Positions 24,482-35,800 of a stretch of 64,000 nucleotides of DNA are shown piece after piece. The stretch is from positions 157,332,793 through 157,396,792 of the forward strand of contig CM043958.1 in the NCBI GenBank assembly GCA_014529385.2, given 5' to 3'. A program made the translations under genes and the position numbers. Below the pieces are notes generated by a model. That model made no database searches. It had not been told where the DNA came from and saw only the letters and a program-made list of their open reading frames with translations. How positions within the stretch are numbered: the stretch's first letter is position 1; each line of letters begins with the position of its first letter. This DNA comes from Adiantum capillus-veneris. Its lineage: Eukaryota > Streptophyta > Polypodiopsida > Polypodiales > Pteridaceae.

Positions 24482-24723
24482 CCCGCCGAGGCACACACAT
24501 GCACAGAACCTCGAACATGCAGTCACCGGGCGATCGGGGGAGCATCTCGAAGATAATTTTGCAAAACGAGGTGACAGGGGGGACGTACGGGGGGCATGTG
24601 ACGTATCAGTGGCGCTGGGCGGGGTCGGACGGTGCAAAAAAGCCCCTATGTGCCGTGGACAGTCTGCCCGACAGCCCGGTGGCTGCATGTGCGAGGTTCT
24701 GTGCATGTGTGTGCCTCAACGGG
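24482..24723. repeat. GC-rich fold-back element between convergent genes
   Basis: The arms 24482-24538 and 24667-24723 are about 57 bases long and about 90% complementary; both contain gaggcacacacatgcacaga. The 128-base spacer is GC-rich, unlike the AT-rich surroundings. No clear target duplication is visible. It lies in the 500-base gap between the 3' ends of plus-strand gene B and the minus-strand H3-like gene. It could be a MITE-like insertion or act as a strong transcript hairpin. Confidence 0.88.
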
Positions 24724-24895
24724 CGAAAATGGAGATATGGTGGTGAACTTAAATTTAACATATCCAGCGATTCATATACTTATTAAAAAAATGTAAAAAT
24801 TAAAATTGAACAATTGCTCCTAATGGTAGAAATTCGCCAATTGATATTATAGAGAAAGATTACAAATCTCATGAAGAGAGACTACATGGAATAAA

Positions 24896-25910
24896 CTACA
24901 TCTTATGAAGGCATCCTTCATTTTTTAAATTTAGTGCTAAGGCTAAATCCGTATTTTTTAAAGTTACACGCTTTGCATGCGCCATATAGGAGACACCATC
25001 TTGAAAAAGCTACACCAAAATGTCTTCGGCGGCATCCTGTAAGGCCGGTAAAGTGCGCGCTGTATTCTTGTATCGGAATCACTATATTCATCTATCATCT
25101 CTCTCACCACCCGAGAGAAGGCCGCTTTGCGTATAATTGGCTCAGTGCTCTTTTGGTATTTCCTAATCTCACGCAGAGCCACTATGCCTGGCCTCCATCT
25201 CCGCTTTTTCTGTGTTGTTGGTGGTGGTGGAGGAGCCCCCTGCCTAGCCCATTGAGGAGGATCATCTTTGTATTTTTTCCTCCTCTCCTCTTGGGTTTGC
25301 TGCTCTTCTGGTGTCACCTTGTCCCTTTTTCTTTTTGCACATTGCTTGGCTCTCTGAGGGATTTTTGAAGGCTTTGAGCTCCCAGCCTTTGCTTGTTGGG
25401 TGTCTTGAGGCTCTATCATGTGTTGCCTTCTTCTCTACTTCTGCTCGTGCTCTTAAGTTGGCCGAATGAGCTCTCTCGGCCTCAGCTCTCTGCCTTTCCT
25501 CTTGCTCTCTCTGTCTTCTCTGCTCTTCTTGTACTCTAAAGGCTTCCTTTTCCCTCTTCCTTAGTCTTTTCCTCCTCTTGGCCTCTTTTGCTTTAGATAC
25601 CGGGTCGTCTGGTATTACCTTGCTTTCGCAGCGTAGTATGTGGGGTGGCCTGAGCACCAGTGGTTGTGGCAGAAGGCGACGGCGGTGGATTTTCAAGCGG
25701 ACCTCGATATTTCTCTACTGTTTCTCTAGTTTCTTGTGTTACTCTGTGAAGAGGTGAAATCGGTGGGGGATCTGGAAGAGGTGTGCGAGTGGCATGGGTT
25801 AAATCGTCGAGACCTCCATATATGTGTCGCATGTTGCTTTGATCATCTGGATTTGATGGTTGGGGAGGCTCTTGGGTGTTTGGAGTAGGTTGGGGCACTG
25901 GGTCATCCAC
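24896..25910 (-). pseudogene. Histone H3-like protein with a long N-terminal extension
   Basis: Three minus-strand frames in order form one protein-like chain: 25910-25593 (proline-rich tail, MDDPVPQPTPNTQEPPQPS...), 25696-25262 (Arg/Glu-rich coiled coil, EKEAFRVQEEQRRQREQEER) and 25419-24964. In the last, residues 78-113 match the H3 fold start: [20 protein letters not shown] (canonical H3: [20 protein letters not shown]), then FSRVVREM for helix 1. At about 25045 a one-base slip occurs, and the next frame continues colinearly with helix 2 ([11 protein letters not shown], stop, [12 protein letters not shown]), loop 2 (KRVTL) and helix 3, ending at 24896. The spacing agrees with H3 residue for residue across the slip. 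It lacks the canonical ARTKQTARKS tail. It could derive from a captured H3 gene; CENH3 origin is not supported by any residue I can point to. Confidence 0.82.
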
Positions 25911-26400
25911 TTGTGGTTAAGGATGTGGATTTGAAGCCGTGAATTTTGCATGGGGTTCTGGCTACGGATTTTGTGCGGTGTGAGTGGTTGTGGTGGTATT
26001 GTTGTGCGTAGTGCCAGCCTGCTTGTGTGAATCGTCCATGTGGTGCAAGATGTGAGTGCGTGTACGTTTGTGCTCGAGTGGATATTCTAGAATGTGCAAA
26101 CAAGAAATGAACTTCAATTTGTGAGTTTTGACTTATAAAGTATTATTTTTTTTAAAAAAACTCAAGAATACCATTAAAAATCCAGAATTGTCGAAATTTG
26201 TTACATGAAACCACTGATTGGGGCATCAACAAATCACGTGGCATTACAATGTATGATCAATATGGGAATGGTTAGTGTCAAAAATTTATCGATTTTTTAT
26301 CCAAAGTCTGTTATTTCGTCGCCTTGTCGCCAACCACCGTCGAAATCGATCTTTTGCACTAGAAGCATGATATGATTGTGATCATCTCACGCTAACCACT
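25911..26400. other. Region between H3-like gene start and the transposase-like 3' end
   Basis: The minus-strand frame 26103-25903 runs into the H3-like gene from upstream but has no recognisable domain. Otherwise the sequence is AT-rich and would hold the promoter of the H3-like gene. I see no clear TATA box. Confidence 0.4.
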
Positions 26401-26404
26401 TTCT

Positions 26405-29158
26405 CTATCTGCATTTCAAGCTTCTTTGCACTCGAGTCTTCTTCCTTTCTCTTCCCGCTAAAACTCTGTAGAACCAATTGAACATTTTTTGCAAGGCATT
26501 GCTCTTTTTCCTCCCACCTCCATGCTTTGTATTTTTAAAATACACTGCTTTTGCTTGATAGTGTGAGTGCTCCATTCCTTGGCTACTCCAGATGTCCAAT
26601 GAGACAAATGTGTCGAGAAAAAATTAGCTATGAGAAAAAAGAATATGGTGCAAAAATATAAATCTTTAGTTCAAACACTGATGTTTTTTTATTTCAAAGA
26701 CAAAGTGTTCAACCCACCATGTAATGTGTTCTGTGTGTCTCCCCCCCAGTTGCTTTGTGAAACTATTGATTACAAACTTTAAAGTGGATATCTCAGCAGA
26801 AGTTAGATTTACCTTTTCAAGCAAACAAAAAATATCATCTACAGATTGCCAGACACGAGCACACTTAATTCCTAGGGCTGCTTCGTTACCTCTGTAGGTG
26901 GTAATGTCACACACCCTTTTCCACAATTGAAACTCATTAGGACTTTGAGAGTTAGAATATTCTGAAAACATATGCCTAGCTTTACTACCACCCATACATA
27001 TTTTATTAGGATGATCCTATGTACTTCCAGATGCCTTCCTATCCTTTGACAGCTCTACTGCACCGCCATGCAGACCAACGCTTGATATAATAGATTCAAG
27101 TTCTCTAATACACTCTTCCCTTCTTTCTGCAAGCTCCATATTCCAAGCATAATTAATATGGAGCATCAACAACTTGTCAAGAATTTGTAGACGGGCATGA
27201 AGAGTGCACACATGAAAATTTATCAGAGGAATCGATAGAATAGGATCCCAATTTGGATCATCCATGTCTCGATTAGGGGGTGCACTCTGGTTACAACTGA
27301 GGATACCTTGAAACCATTGGTAGGGTGCTTTACCCACTGTTTGTGTAGTGGTCACACCTTTTGCAGAATTGACTGTAGCTTTGCCACCCTTACCCTTACC
27401 CTTACCTTTCGCAGAGTTGACTGTAGCTTTGCCACCCTTACCCTTACCCTTACCTTTCGCAGAGTTGACTGTAGCTTTGCCACCCTTACCCTTACCCTTG
27501 CCCTTAGTTCCTGATGAGACTTTACTGTGGCAGCAATAAATGCATGGAAAGAGGGTCATTGCACCTTGCTTGCATCCTAGCATACACTTGAGAGTTTTCA
27601 AGTCTCCTGCTAAATGCCACTCCACTTGAAACGTACCCAGACCTGAAACCTACAATCGTTGTCCTTCTTGTTGTTGCCGAATGACGCCAATGATTGGGGT
27701 GTGATTAATATACCATTTGAGAGACTCATGTGTCTCATGTGGGAGATGAAAAGCTGCCAGCCACCAAATATTCTTCTCGGATTGAACACCTAAACAGGTG
27801 TTTCCCTTCTCGCTGGCATTTAGCTCAACCCAACACCCACCAAGGCTCTATTCATAAGTGTAACGCTTACCCTTTCAAGCCGTTGACCTTTGACAATCTG
27901 ACACTCATCAAGCTTCATCACAAATATAACTTTGCCATCACACTCTTCCTGTGTCGACCCATAAAATCTAATCATTGACTCTTCGAGCTTCAACAAGTCA
28001 ACATAGACATTATTGAACTCATTGTAACGAAAAGATTTGTTCTCTTCTAGTGGTAGGACATCCTCCACATATTGAAATCCACCGAGCAAGCTTGCAACAT
28101 CATTATTGGTGCACCTTTTGTGACGCTAACACTGTAAGGCATTGGCAACAACCTAAACAAACCTTTTCCTCTGTGACCTAGTGTGACAAGCCTATACAAA
28201 GCTTCGTAGGCTTTGAAACTTATTCCTACGCTGTCACACATCTCCATCATCTCCTGAGGTGAAACAATGTTCTTTAGCTCACTAAAATACTTCTGGTGCA
28301 AAACTTTAGCAATGCCAGCATTGGATGGATCATCCAATAGCTCCACCAACTACTTTGGTTTGATGATATGCTGCAGCAGAGTATGTCCGATCTTTTTAGC
28401 ATTGGACTCGATTCCCATCATCGTCCGAGCCAAGTTCCTACATATTGAAATAATATTACAAAAACCTACACAAAAAGTACGAAATTAGAAGCTTGCATTT
28501 GTATCCTATCGAGTTTGATGGATACGTATCTTTCGAGATCCATCGCTTGAAGATAGCATGGACATCGCATGTCTCTTGCGCTTGCGAATGTGATAGCCCA
28601 ATGGAATGTGTGTGAGATGATCGATTCGTCGGTCCATATTGCGTGCAGTGTGTTGTAGCTGAACATAATTGTCTAGGCGATGCTCTTGCTCCATTTTTGA
28701 TGCTCTGCCTTTGTAATAAGCTTTTGCATCTCGTCATTAAGCTGCTTCGTCTTCTCATTGGCTTCCTCTCTGACTTGCTGAATGTCTTTCACGTACTTCT
28801 CTTGCAATGAAGAATAGGCAGCACAAAGATGTTTTCTTGCTTCCCTTTCATTGAAAAAAGCTGAATGTAATCTCCAGCAGTAGCCAAACAGTCCGTCTCT
28901 CCCATCTCCAATAAATCATAGTAGCTCAATGACATTATGGAAAGGCAACAATACATTGGTCATTAGATCGCCAAGGTAAATATGGCCATCAACCCATAAG
29001 TTGATTGCCTTGCATCCATGGTTCCATAGATGGTCTCCAACATTGGCATTAGATGTACCCAGTTGCATAGTTGTATACTCCTGCTCTAAATCAGTGTTTA
29101 ATCGATATCGTTTTGATTTGTTAGTAATGTCTTGCAGTGGTAGGGGATTGAATGACAT
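26405..29158 (-). pseudogene. Transposase-like gene with D, CxxC, LH and E signatures
   Basis: Minus-strand segments line up as one protein. They are an N-terminus at 29158-28916, a coiled coil at about 28860-28690 (KYVKDIQQVREEANEKTKQL), 28349-28047 (PSNAGIAKVLHQKYFSELKN), 28089-27820 with VIFVMKLDECQIVKGQRLER, 27625-27017, 26995-26666, and 26599-26405 with SSQGMEHSHYQAKAVY. In 27625-27017 are WHLAGDLKTLKCMLGCKQGA, CIYCCHSK and FHVCTLHARLQILDKLL. The order acid, CxxC, LH helix and late glutamate parallels RAG1/Transib-type and related DDE transposases; the assignment is inference. Several in-frame stops, frame changes and likely introns (tttgtgtag/gt...ag near 28440-28470) leave it unlikely to be active. 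A 48-bp coding repeat (27365-27500) inserts Lys-Gly repeats after the CxxC. Confidence 0.6.
27365..27505 (-). repeat. 48-bp coding tandem repeat (Lys-Gly rich)
   Basis: Three nearly identical 48-bp units on the minus strand encode KGKGKGKGGKATVNSA. The unit itself contains a 6-bp repeat (acccta/taaggg-like, plus strand cccttac). The repeat keeps the reading frame of the transposase-like gene. Confidence 0.93.
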
Positions 29159-29423
29159 TGTGTTAGTTAATCAAGCAAATTAGTGAGAATGTGTAATGGT
29201 GACTGCTACAAGCAAGTGAAGGTGGCTATGGAGGAAAGAAGCGGAGAGTACTCAGAGTTAAGAGAAAAAGATTACGCTGTGGAGAGAAGAAAGAGAGGGA
29301 GGTGCAGCTCAATCTCCTTTGAATTCAAATTGTTCATCATGACTGTAGAGAGAGAAACGCTGCAGCACACAGAGGTAATGGAGTTTTCCATTGTACTCAG
29401 CTGGAGCTGGAGTGGGAGAAGCA

Positions 29424-29427
29424 TGAG

Positions 29428-29472
<45 letters not shown>
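29424..29472. repeat. (GA)n microsatellite
   Basis: About 24 GA units just upstream of the transposase-like gene on its strand (CT on the minus strand, as in a 5' leader). Confidence 0.93.
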
Positions 29473-29476
<4 letters not shown>

Positions 29477-29582
29477 AAGGAAGAGCGAGTGGGAGAGAGG
29501 ACAGATCTGCAACCTTGGAGGATCTACAACCTTGGAGGATCAAACCTTAATGATTGGAAGAGGAAGTGACATGAGAGAAAAG

Positions 29583-29585
<3 letters not shown>

Positions 29586-29658
<73 letters not shown>
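29586..29658. repeat. (GA)n microsatellite
   Basis: About 36 GA units; a third short block lies at 29758-29772. Confidence 0.93.
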
Positions 29659-29663
<5 letters not shown>

Positions 29664-29959
29664 CTCACGTTTAGAGAGAGAATGCAGTGAGAGAATGTGA
29701 AAAATCTGCTTTTTTGGCAGGGGGGCTAAAAAGTGCTTCCTTTAATAAGTTCTAAGTGAGAGAGAGAGAGAGTGTGTTTTATATGTTAGAGAGAGAAGAG
29801 GGGTGGGAAAAGGACATTTGAAAATTCATTTACCCCCTCTCTTTTGGGTTACTAAATAAAATATTTTCAAATTCCAAATATGAAAATTGTTTTTTTTTAA
29901 ATCTCAGCATAGGCCTTTTTGCCCTCTCTTTTAGGCTTGGTCAAACTTGGCTTAATTAA

Positions 29960-30035
29960 GCTTTAAGCATTCCCTTAAACTGCCAAATAAAGAGTCCCTC
30001 CTATACCCCATTCACTTCCTAATGACATACTTGTA
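29960..30035 (-). repeat. Right arm of the diverged inverted repeat bounding the H3/transposase block
   Basis: On the minus strand it reads gtatgtcattaggaagtgaatggggtatagg... and ctctttatttggca, matching the left arm at 20475-20545 over about 55 bases. It stands at the 5' side of the minus-strand transposase-like gene. It could therefore be a shared terminal repeat, or a shared promoter segment. Confidence 0.6.
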
Positions 30036-31570
30036 CACACTCTAGTTTCTCTTTCAGCTTGAATTTGTTGATTTTGTGGTGAAGCAAAATTTTACATTGC
30101 CACTCCATGTATTGACTGCATATGTTGTGAGCAGATTCCCACTCTTTGCCAAGGGATTTTTTTTCTTTGCCTTCTTTGTATCACTTGTGCCGACACTTTT
30201 CTCCATTGCTTGAATTTAATGCTGAAGGCATAATAACTAGATGCTCAATTATTAAAAAAATTCTACTTTCCAATATATATTTGAAAAACCTTCATTAAGA
30301 AAGACATCAAACTTACACATTGTGCGATTTGGAATGCACTTTTGTCAATCCACATATCAACCACATATGTTGTGAGAAAATATACACATTGCAATGCACT
30401 CTCTACTTGATATAATGCATACAACAATGCTATGAATTTGTCAAGGAAATTATAAATATTAGGATTAATTATACACCCTCTACGATTTGCAGACAATAGG
30501 AAACATCTAAAAACTTCACATTGTTTGTATATATAGAGGTTTTGGAATTTTTAATTTGATCAACTATTTTCACATGCTACAAAGAATAGTCAACTTATAC
30601 ATTGAATGATGATAATTATTTGCAAAACACAATCAAAAGTAATAATATATATGATTGGCCATCTCATGCACTAACAATATACAATGCACTCCCTATCTAA
30701 ACCAATGCATAAAACAAAACTATAAAATCTTCAATACAATTATATAGTTGAGGACTACTTGTACCCGATCAAGGAGTGTAGCCCCCTAATGCATCCAATC
30801 AATATATAAAAGCTATTTTCACCCAATTAAGGATTATAGCTCTTATATTGTGCAGTGACAATATATATCAGTTCAAAGCTATGATGGTGTAAAATGCAAG
30901 ACTTCAAGGATCTTTATATACCCCATACACTAGTACATGGCATTCGACCCTTGACTATCAACTCATTATGTAAATATGCTCATCTTCTAATACCAACTTC
31001 AGCCCTTTTATGGACCAATGGCTTCGTTGTAATAAACCTAACTCTCCAAAGATTCAATTGTTTTGGCATCGTACCTTTGTCTTCGATGAAGGATATAAAT
31101 TTTTTAGAAGTGGTTACTATATTAAGAATCACATTCGGTCCCAAAAATGGACCAGTGACTCTGTAACCTTAGTTCAATTCACAAGGAGATAATTGCTGGC
31201 GCTTGGATACACTCGCTAGGGATTTTTCTAGTCATAATGCCAAAGTTCGTAGAGGTTTACTATATACAATTTAGCCTTTCGGGACTTTTCAATTTCTATG
31301 CGGGCCTGTCAGGCTTTTAAATTTACCTGGCAGGCCTGCCAAGAGAATGAAAAGGCCCAGCGAGGTTACTGGCTCTAATGATTTCTGCAAGTTACCATGA
31401 AAATCCCATTAATAATTAATGTAATCACATCTTTTTCATGTGTAATTACTCACGTTGTTAACGTAATCATAGGATCGTGATCACGTCAGTGAAATCTCTG
31501 AATGTGACACATAGACTCATTCACATGTGACACAAAAAAATCACACATGCACACACACAAGCGCGCGCGC

Positions 31571-31575
31571 GCACA

Positions 31576-31634
<59 letters not shown>
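31571..31634. repeat. (CA)n microsatellite
   Basis: A long CA tract preceded by GCGCGCGCGC and followed by alternating purine-pyrimidine words (gtgcatgcacatgcg). All of it is potential Z-DNA. Confidence 0.93.
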
Positions 31635-31639
<5 letters not shown>

Positions 31640-31974
31640 ATGCACATGCGGGCTCGCATGTGCGCGTGCGTGCAGACACACACACACACATACACATCAT
31701 ACACTCTATCATAGGATTATTGTGACATACTCACACACACCTCTTTCTGATGGAAACACACATACCCAATGAAGTTATTGACATCACAATTTAGGATACT
31801 TCACCATGTCTATGTATCATAATTACTTTTCTTGCAATTGTATGGTTAGTGCAGATTACCCATATGACTTACCCATTTGACCAATGAGGCAAGCATGTGA
31901 GAAGGATCAAAACAAATCCATGAAGAGAAAACACAAATGGAAGCCTCGTCAAAACAACTTGCCAAATTTTTTTT

Positions 31975-32037
31975 TTCTCTCTCTCTCTCTCTCTCTCCCC
32001 CCTCCCCCCCCCCCCCCCCCCCCCTTTTTTTTTTTTG
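31975..32037 (+). repeat. Compound TCT/poly-C/poly-T tract
   Basis: T run, (CT)n, a C run of about 26 (one T inside) and then a T run. The homopolymer lengths are unreliable. Confidence 0.85.
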
Positions 32038-32421
32038 CAAAACTCACAATAGTGAGTGAGATTAATAAAACTAAATCACACATGGTAAGCCCTACTCCAC
32101 AATCCAAGCTAGGGAATCTTGAGCACATAAGTATCAAGACAAGATCATGCAAATAGGGGAGCCACCCCATCTTGAGCAAACACCATATCATAAACATCAA
32201 GCAAAAAACATAGAGACACATAAAGACCTGGGTATCACATCCTAGGTGCCACTAGAGAACTAGCTCCTGCCAGAAGTGAGGCCTCCACCGAAGAACACCC
32301 AAAGCCAAATCATAAAGCCTCAAGATTGGCAAAACCTAAATGTCTCCATCATCGACACGTGAGGGCCATCGCAAGAAAGGAAGAAGCACCTCAAACAAAG
32401 AACAACATTCAGGCTATTTTA

Positions 32422-32859
32422 TGTTAGGAAAGAAGACGTAGCTAAATAGATAATTAAGTAGATTACTTAATGGAGAGAGACAGATTTACATACACGAGAT
32501 TATAGAGTAGAGAGAGAGAGTGAGAGTACACACGATATACGTGGTTCACCCAATGTGGGCTACGTCCACGGGAAAGCAGCCACTCAATGGCTTTAGTACT
32601 TCAAAACAAGAAGTAGTTTACAAAGGGATTATACCCTTAATGGAGCTCCCGCCTTGCTTCACTCTCACCACCTCACACTCACCTTGTTGCATCAACTTCA
32701 CACACTACGAAATGTGTGTAGAAATGGCCTCCTTTTATAGGCCAAAAGGGCTGCCCTCTCTTATGAGAGACAACCATGTGTAGCCGCCCTTGTGCGAATA
32801 AGTCCAAATTGGACCCTCCAATCCGTCCATGTGTGGCCGCCCTTGAGAAGACAAGTCCG
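32422..32859 (-). repeat. Truncated 3' LTR of copia element C
   Basis: Homologous to 36052-36540 and cut after the word cttgtcttctcaagg (minus strand reading outward from the polyprotein). Its GA tract near 32505-32522 is short, whereas the 5' LTR has more than 30 units. Confidence 0.92.
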
Positions 32860-32861
32860 CT

Positions 32862-35800
32862 TTACCTTTCTAGTACCTTCTTGATGTAATCTTCTTGAGA
32901 TAGCTTTATTGTCTTCTTCGTCCTGTCCCTTGATATTTTCATACCAAGTATCCTCTTTGCAACACCTAAATCTTTCATTGAAAAAGATTTGGACAGCTCC
33001 TCTTTTAGGTCTTTGATGTCTTGCATGTTAGCACTTGCAATCAACATGTCATCAACATACAACATTAGGGTGATGAATTTCCCATCTCCCAAATTCTTCG
33101 TGTAGACGCAGTGATCCGAGTTGCATCTTGTGAATCCATGATCCAACATCCATCGATCAAACTTCAAGTACCATTGTCTTGATGCTTGCTTTAAACCATA
33201 CAAGCTCTTCTTTAATCTGCAAACCATTTTCTTCTTACCTTTTACTTCATACCCCTTTGGTTGAAGCATGTAGATTTCCTCCTCTAAGTCACCGTGAGGG
33301 AATGCCGTATTTACATCCATTTGCTCAAGATTTAGATCATGAGCAGCCACAAGGCTTAAGACAAGCTTAATTGAGTTCATTTTTACAACAGGAGAAAATA
33401 TTTCATTGAAGTCAATACCTTTCTTTTGAGAAAAACCTTTTACCACAAGCCTAGACTTGTACCTTTTCTTCCCACCTTCTTCTTCCTTTAGCTTGTACAC
33501 CCATTTGTTTTGAAGTTCCCGCTTACCTTTAGGCAACTCAACCAACTCCCATGTTTGGTTGCAATGTAGTGAGTCCATCTCCACTTGCATGCTCTTCATC
33601 CATTCTTCTTTGGATTCATGTTGCATAGCTTCTTCGTATGATTCCGGCTCTCCAGAATCTGAGATCAAGAGATGGTTGAAGGAAGGAAAAAACCTTTCTG
33701 GAGGTCTACTTGCTCTTGTAGATCTTCGGGGAATAGGTTGAGGCTCCTCATTTGGTTGACGTTGTTGCACATTGTCACTGTTTGCAGTCCTTGAGTCTTC
33801 ACCATCCTCAAGCTCCATGTACTCATCACCTGTTTCTTTAGTTTGTTTTCTTTCCAAGTAATCTTTGTACATATTTTGTTCGTTAAAAATTACATCCCTA
33901 CTCCTTAAGATTTTACCATCTTCAGGATTCCATAGGCGATACCCAAAGTCTCCTTCTCCATAGCCAATGAAGAAACACTTTTTGGACTTTGCATCTAACT
34001 TTGATCTTAGGCTTCTATCTATGTGCATGAAAGCCTCACACCCAAACACTTTGAGAAATGCATAATTCACCGGTTCACTTGTCCATGCCTCTTCTGGAAC
34101 TCCCCCATTCAATGCCGTTGAGGATGACCGATTGATTAAGTACACAGACGTACTTACAGCTTCCGCCCAAAGCTCAAGCGGTAGGCCTGCATGTAGCCGC
34201 ATGCTTTGTGCTCGTTCCATGATTGTCCTGTTCATCCTTTCCGAAATCCCATTTTGTTGAGGTGTCCTTGGGGTTGTCCTTTGCCTCCGAATGCCATTGC
34301 TAGCACAAAATCTTTCAAAAGCTTGGTTGCAATATTCGCCTCCATTGTCGGATCTGAGGCATTTAACCTTGGTACCTGTTTCATTCTCCACAAAGGCTTT
34401 CCACCTTTGAAATATGGAAAATACATCGGATTTATTCTTCATGACATAAACCCATGTTTTTCTAGTCGCATCGTCTATGAATGTTACATAGTACAATGAG
34501 CCACCAAGTGATGGTGTACTTGCAGGACCCCAAACATCAGAATGAACCAACTCAAGTTTTTTATTTTTTCTTTCATTTCCTGATTTTTGAAATTTTACCC
34601 TCTTTTGTTTACCATAAACACAATCTTCACAGAACTCTAAGTCCACTTCTTTCAAACCTGGTAGAAGCTTCTTTGTTTGAAGGATTTGCATTCCTTTGGC
34701 ACTCATATGCCCAAGTCGGTAGTGCCACACCGCACTGTCAACTTCTGTAGTTGCTGCACAAGCTGAAGGTTGCATGCCAACAGTACACAAGTAAAGTGTA
34801 CTGACTTTTTCACCCTTGGCAACCACCAAAGATCCCTTTGAGATCTTCCACCGTTTGTTTCCGAATGCAATGTTGTGACCTTCATCGTCCAATTGTCCTG
34901 TAGAGATCAAATTTTTGCGAAGAGAAGGAACATGCCTAACATCTTTAAGCTTCCATTCATTTCCGTTAGCAGTTTTGACAGAAACTGTACCTTTGCCGAC
35001 AATCTCACAAGCTTCATCATCTCTCAAGTATACATACCCAAAATTGCCTTTGGTGTAGTCTTGGAAATGTTGCATGTGTGGTGTCACATGGAATGAAGCC
35101 CCAGAATCTACTATCCAGGAATTAGACACATTGTCTAATGAGAGAATTAGAGCATCTTGCTCTACTTTACCTGCCACATTGGCCTCCGATGCTGGCTTGT
35201 TGTCTTGAGACTCTGTCTCCTTCTTCTTCTTGGACCAGCAATCCTTCTTGACGTGGCCCTTCTTGCCGCAGTTCCAACATTCAAGAACTGACTTTGTGCG
35301 TGACTTGCTCCGCCTTGAGCGATCACGACCCTTTTGGTTTTTGAACCTCTCCTTAGGCCTTCCTCTTGTTTCCATTGATAGTGCAACACTTGATGATTCT
35401 CCTGTGCTTCTCCTTCGCATTTCCTCGCTTAGGAGAACACCCACAACATCATCAAACTTAAGAGTATTTGTGCCAGAGATAGAATTACTTACAGCCATCA
35501 CAAGGCTGTCCCAACTATCCGGTAGAGATGATAGTATAAGGAGAGCTCGCACTTCATCATCGAAATTGATTTTCACTGATCGAAGTTGACTTATGTTTGT
35601 GTTAAAGTCATTTAGGTGTTCTGCAACTGAACCATTCTCTGCCATCTTTAGATTGAACAAGCGCTTCATAAGAAATACCTTATTGGATGTCGATGGTTTC
35701 TCGTAGAAGTCGTCAAGTGACTTCATCAAGTCCTCCGTGGTCTTCATCTCCGAAACATTGAAGGCCACCGTTGACGCCAAGCTTAACCGGATTGTTCCCA

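Larger units (their letters stand above)
30040..32421. other. AT-rich stretch without recognised genes
   Basis: Between 30330 and 30750 a loose motif acaatgcactc, tctac/tctaa, aatgcataaaacaa recurs twice about 290 bases apart. Minus-strand sequence just right of the inverted repeat (30036-30230) has a lysine-rich protein-like frame without a match. Microsatellites at 31571-31634 and 31998-32023 are listed separately. Confidence 0.45.

Noticed and set aside
24964-25419. CENH3 identity for the H3-like protein
   Set aside because: CENH3 is expected to have a longer loop 1 and lineage-specific changes. The visible spacing equals that of ordinary H3, so only H3-like is claimed.
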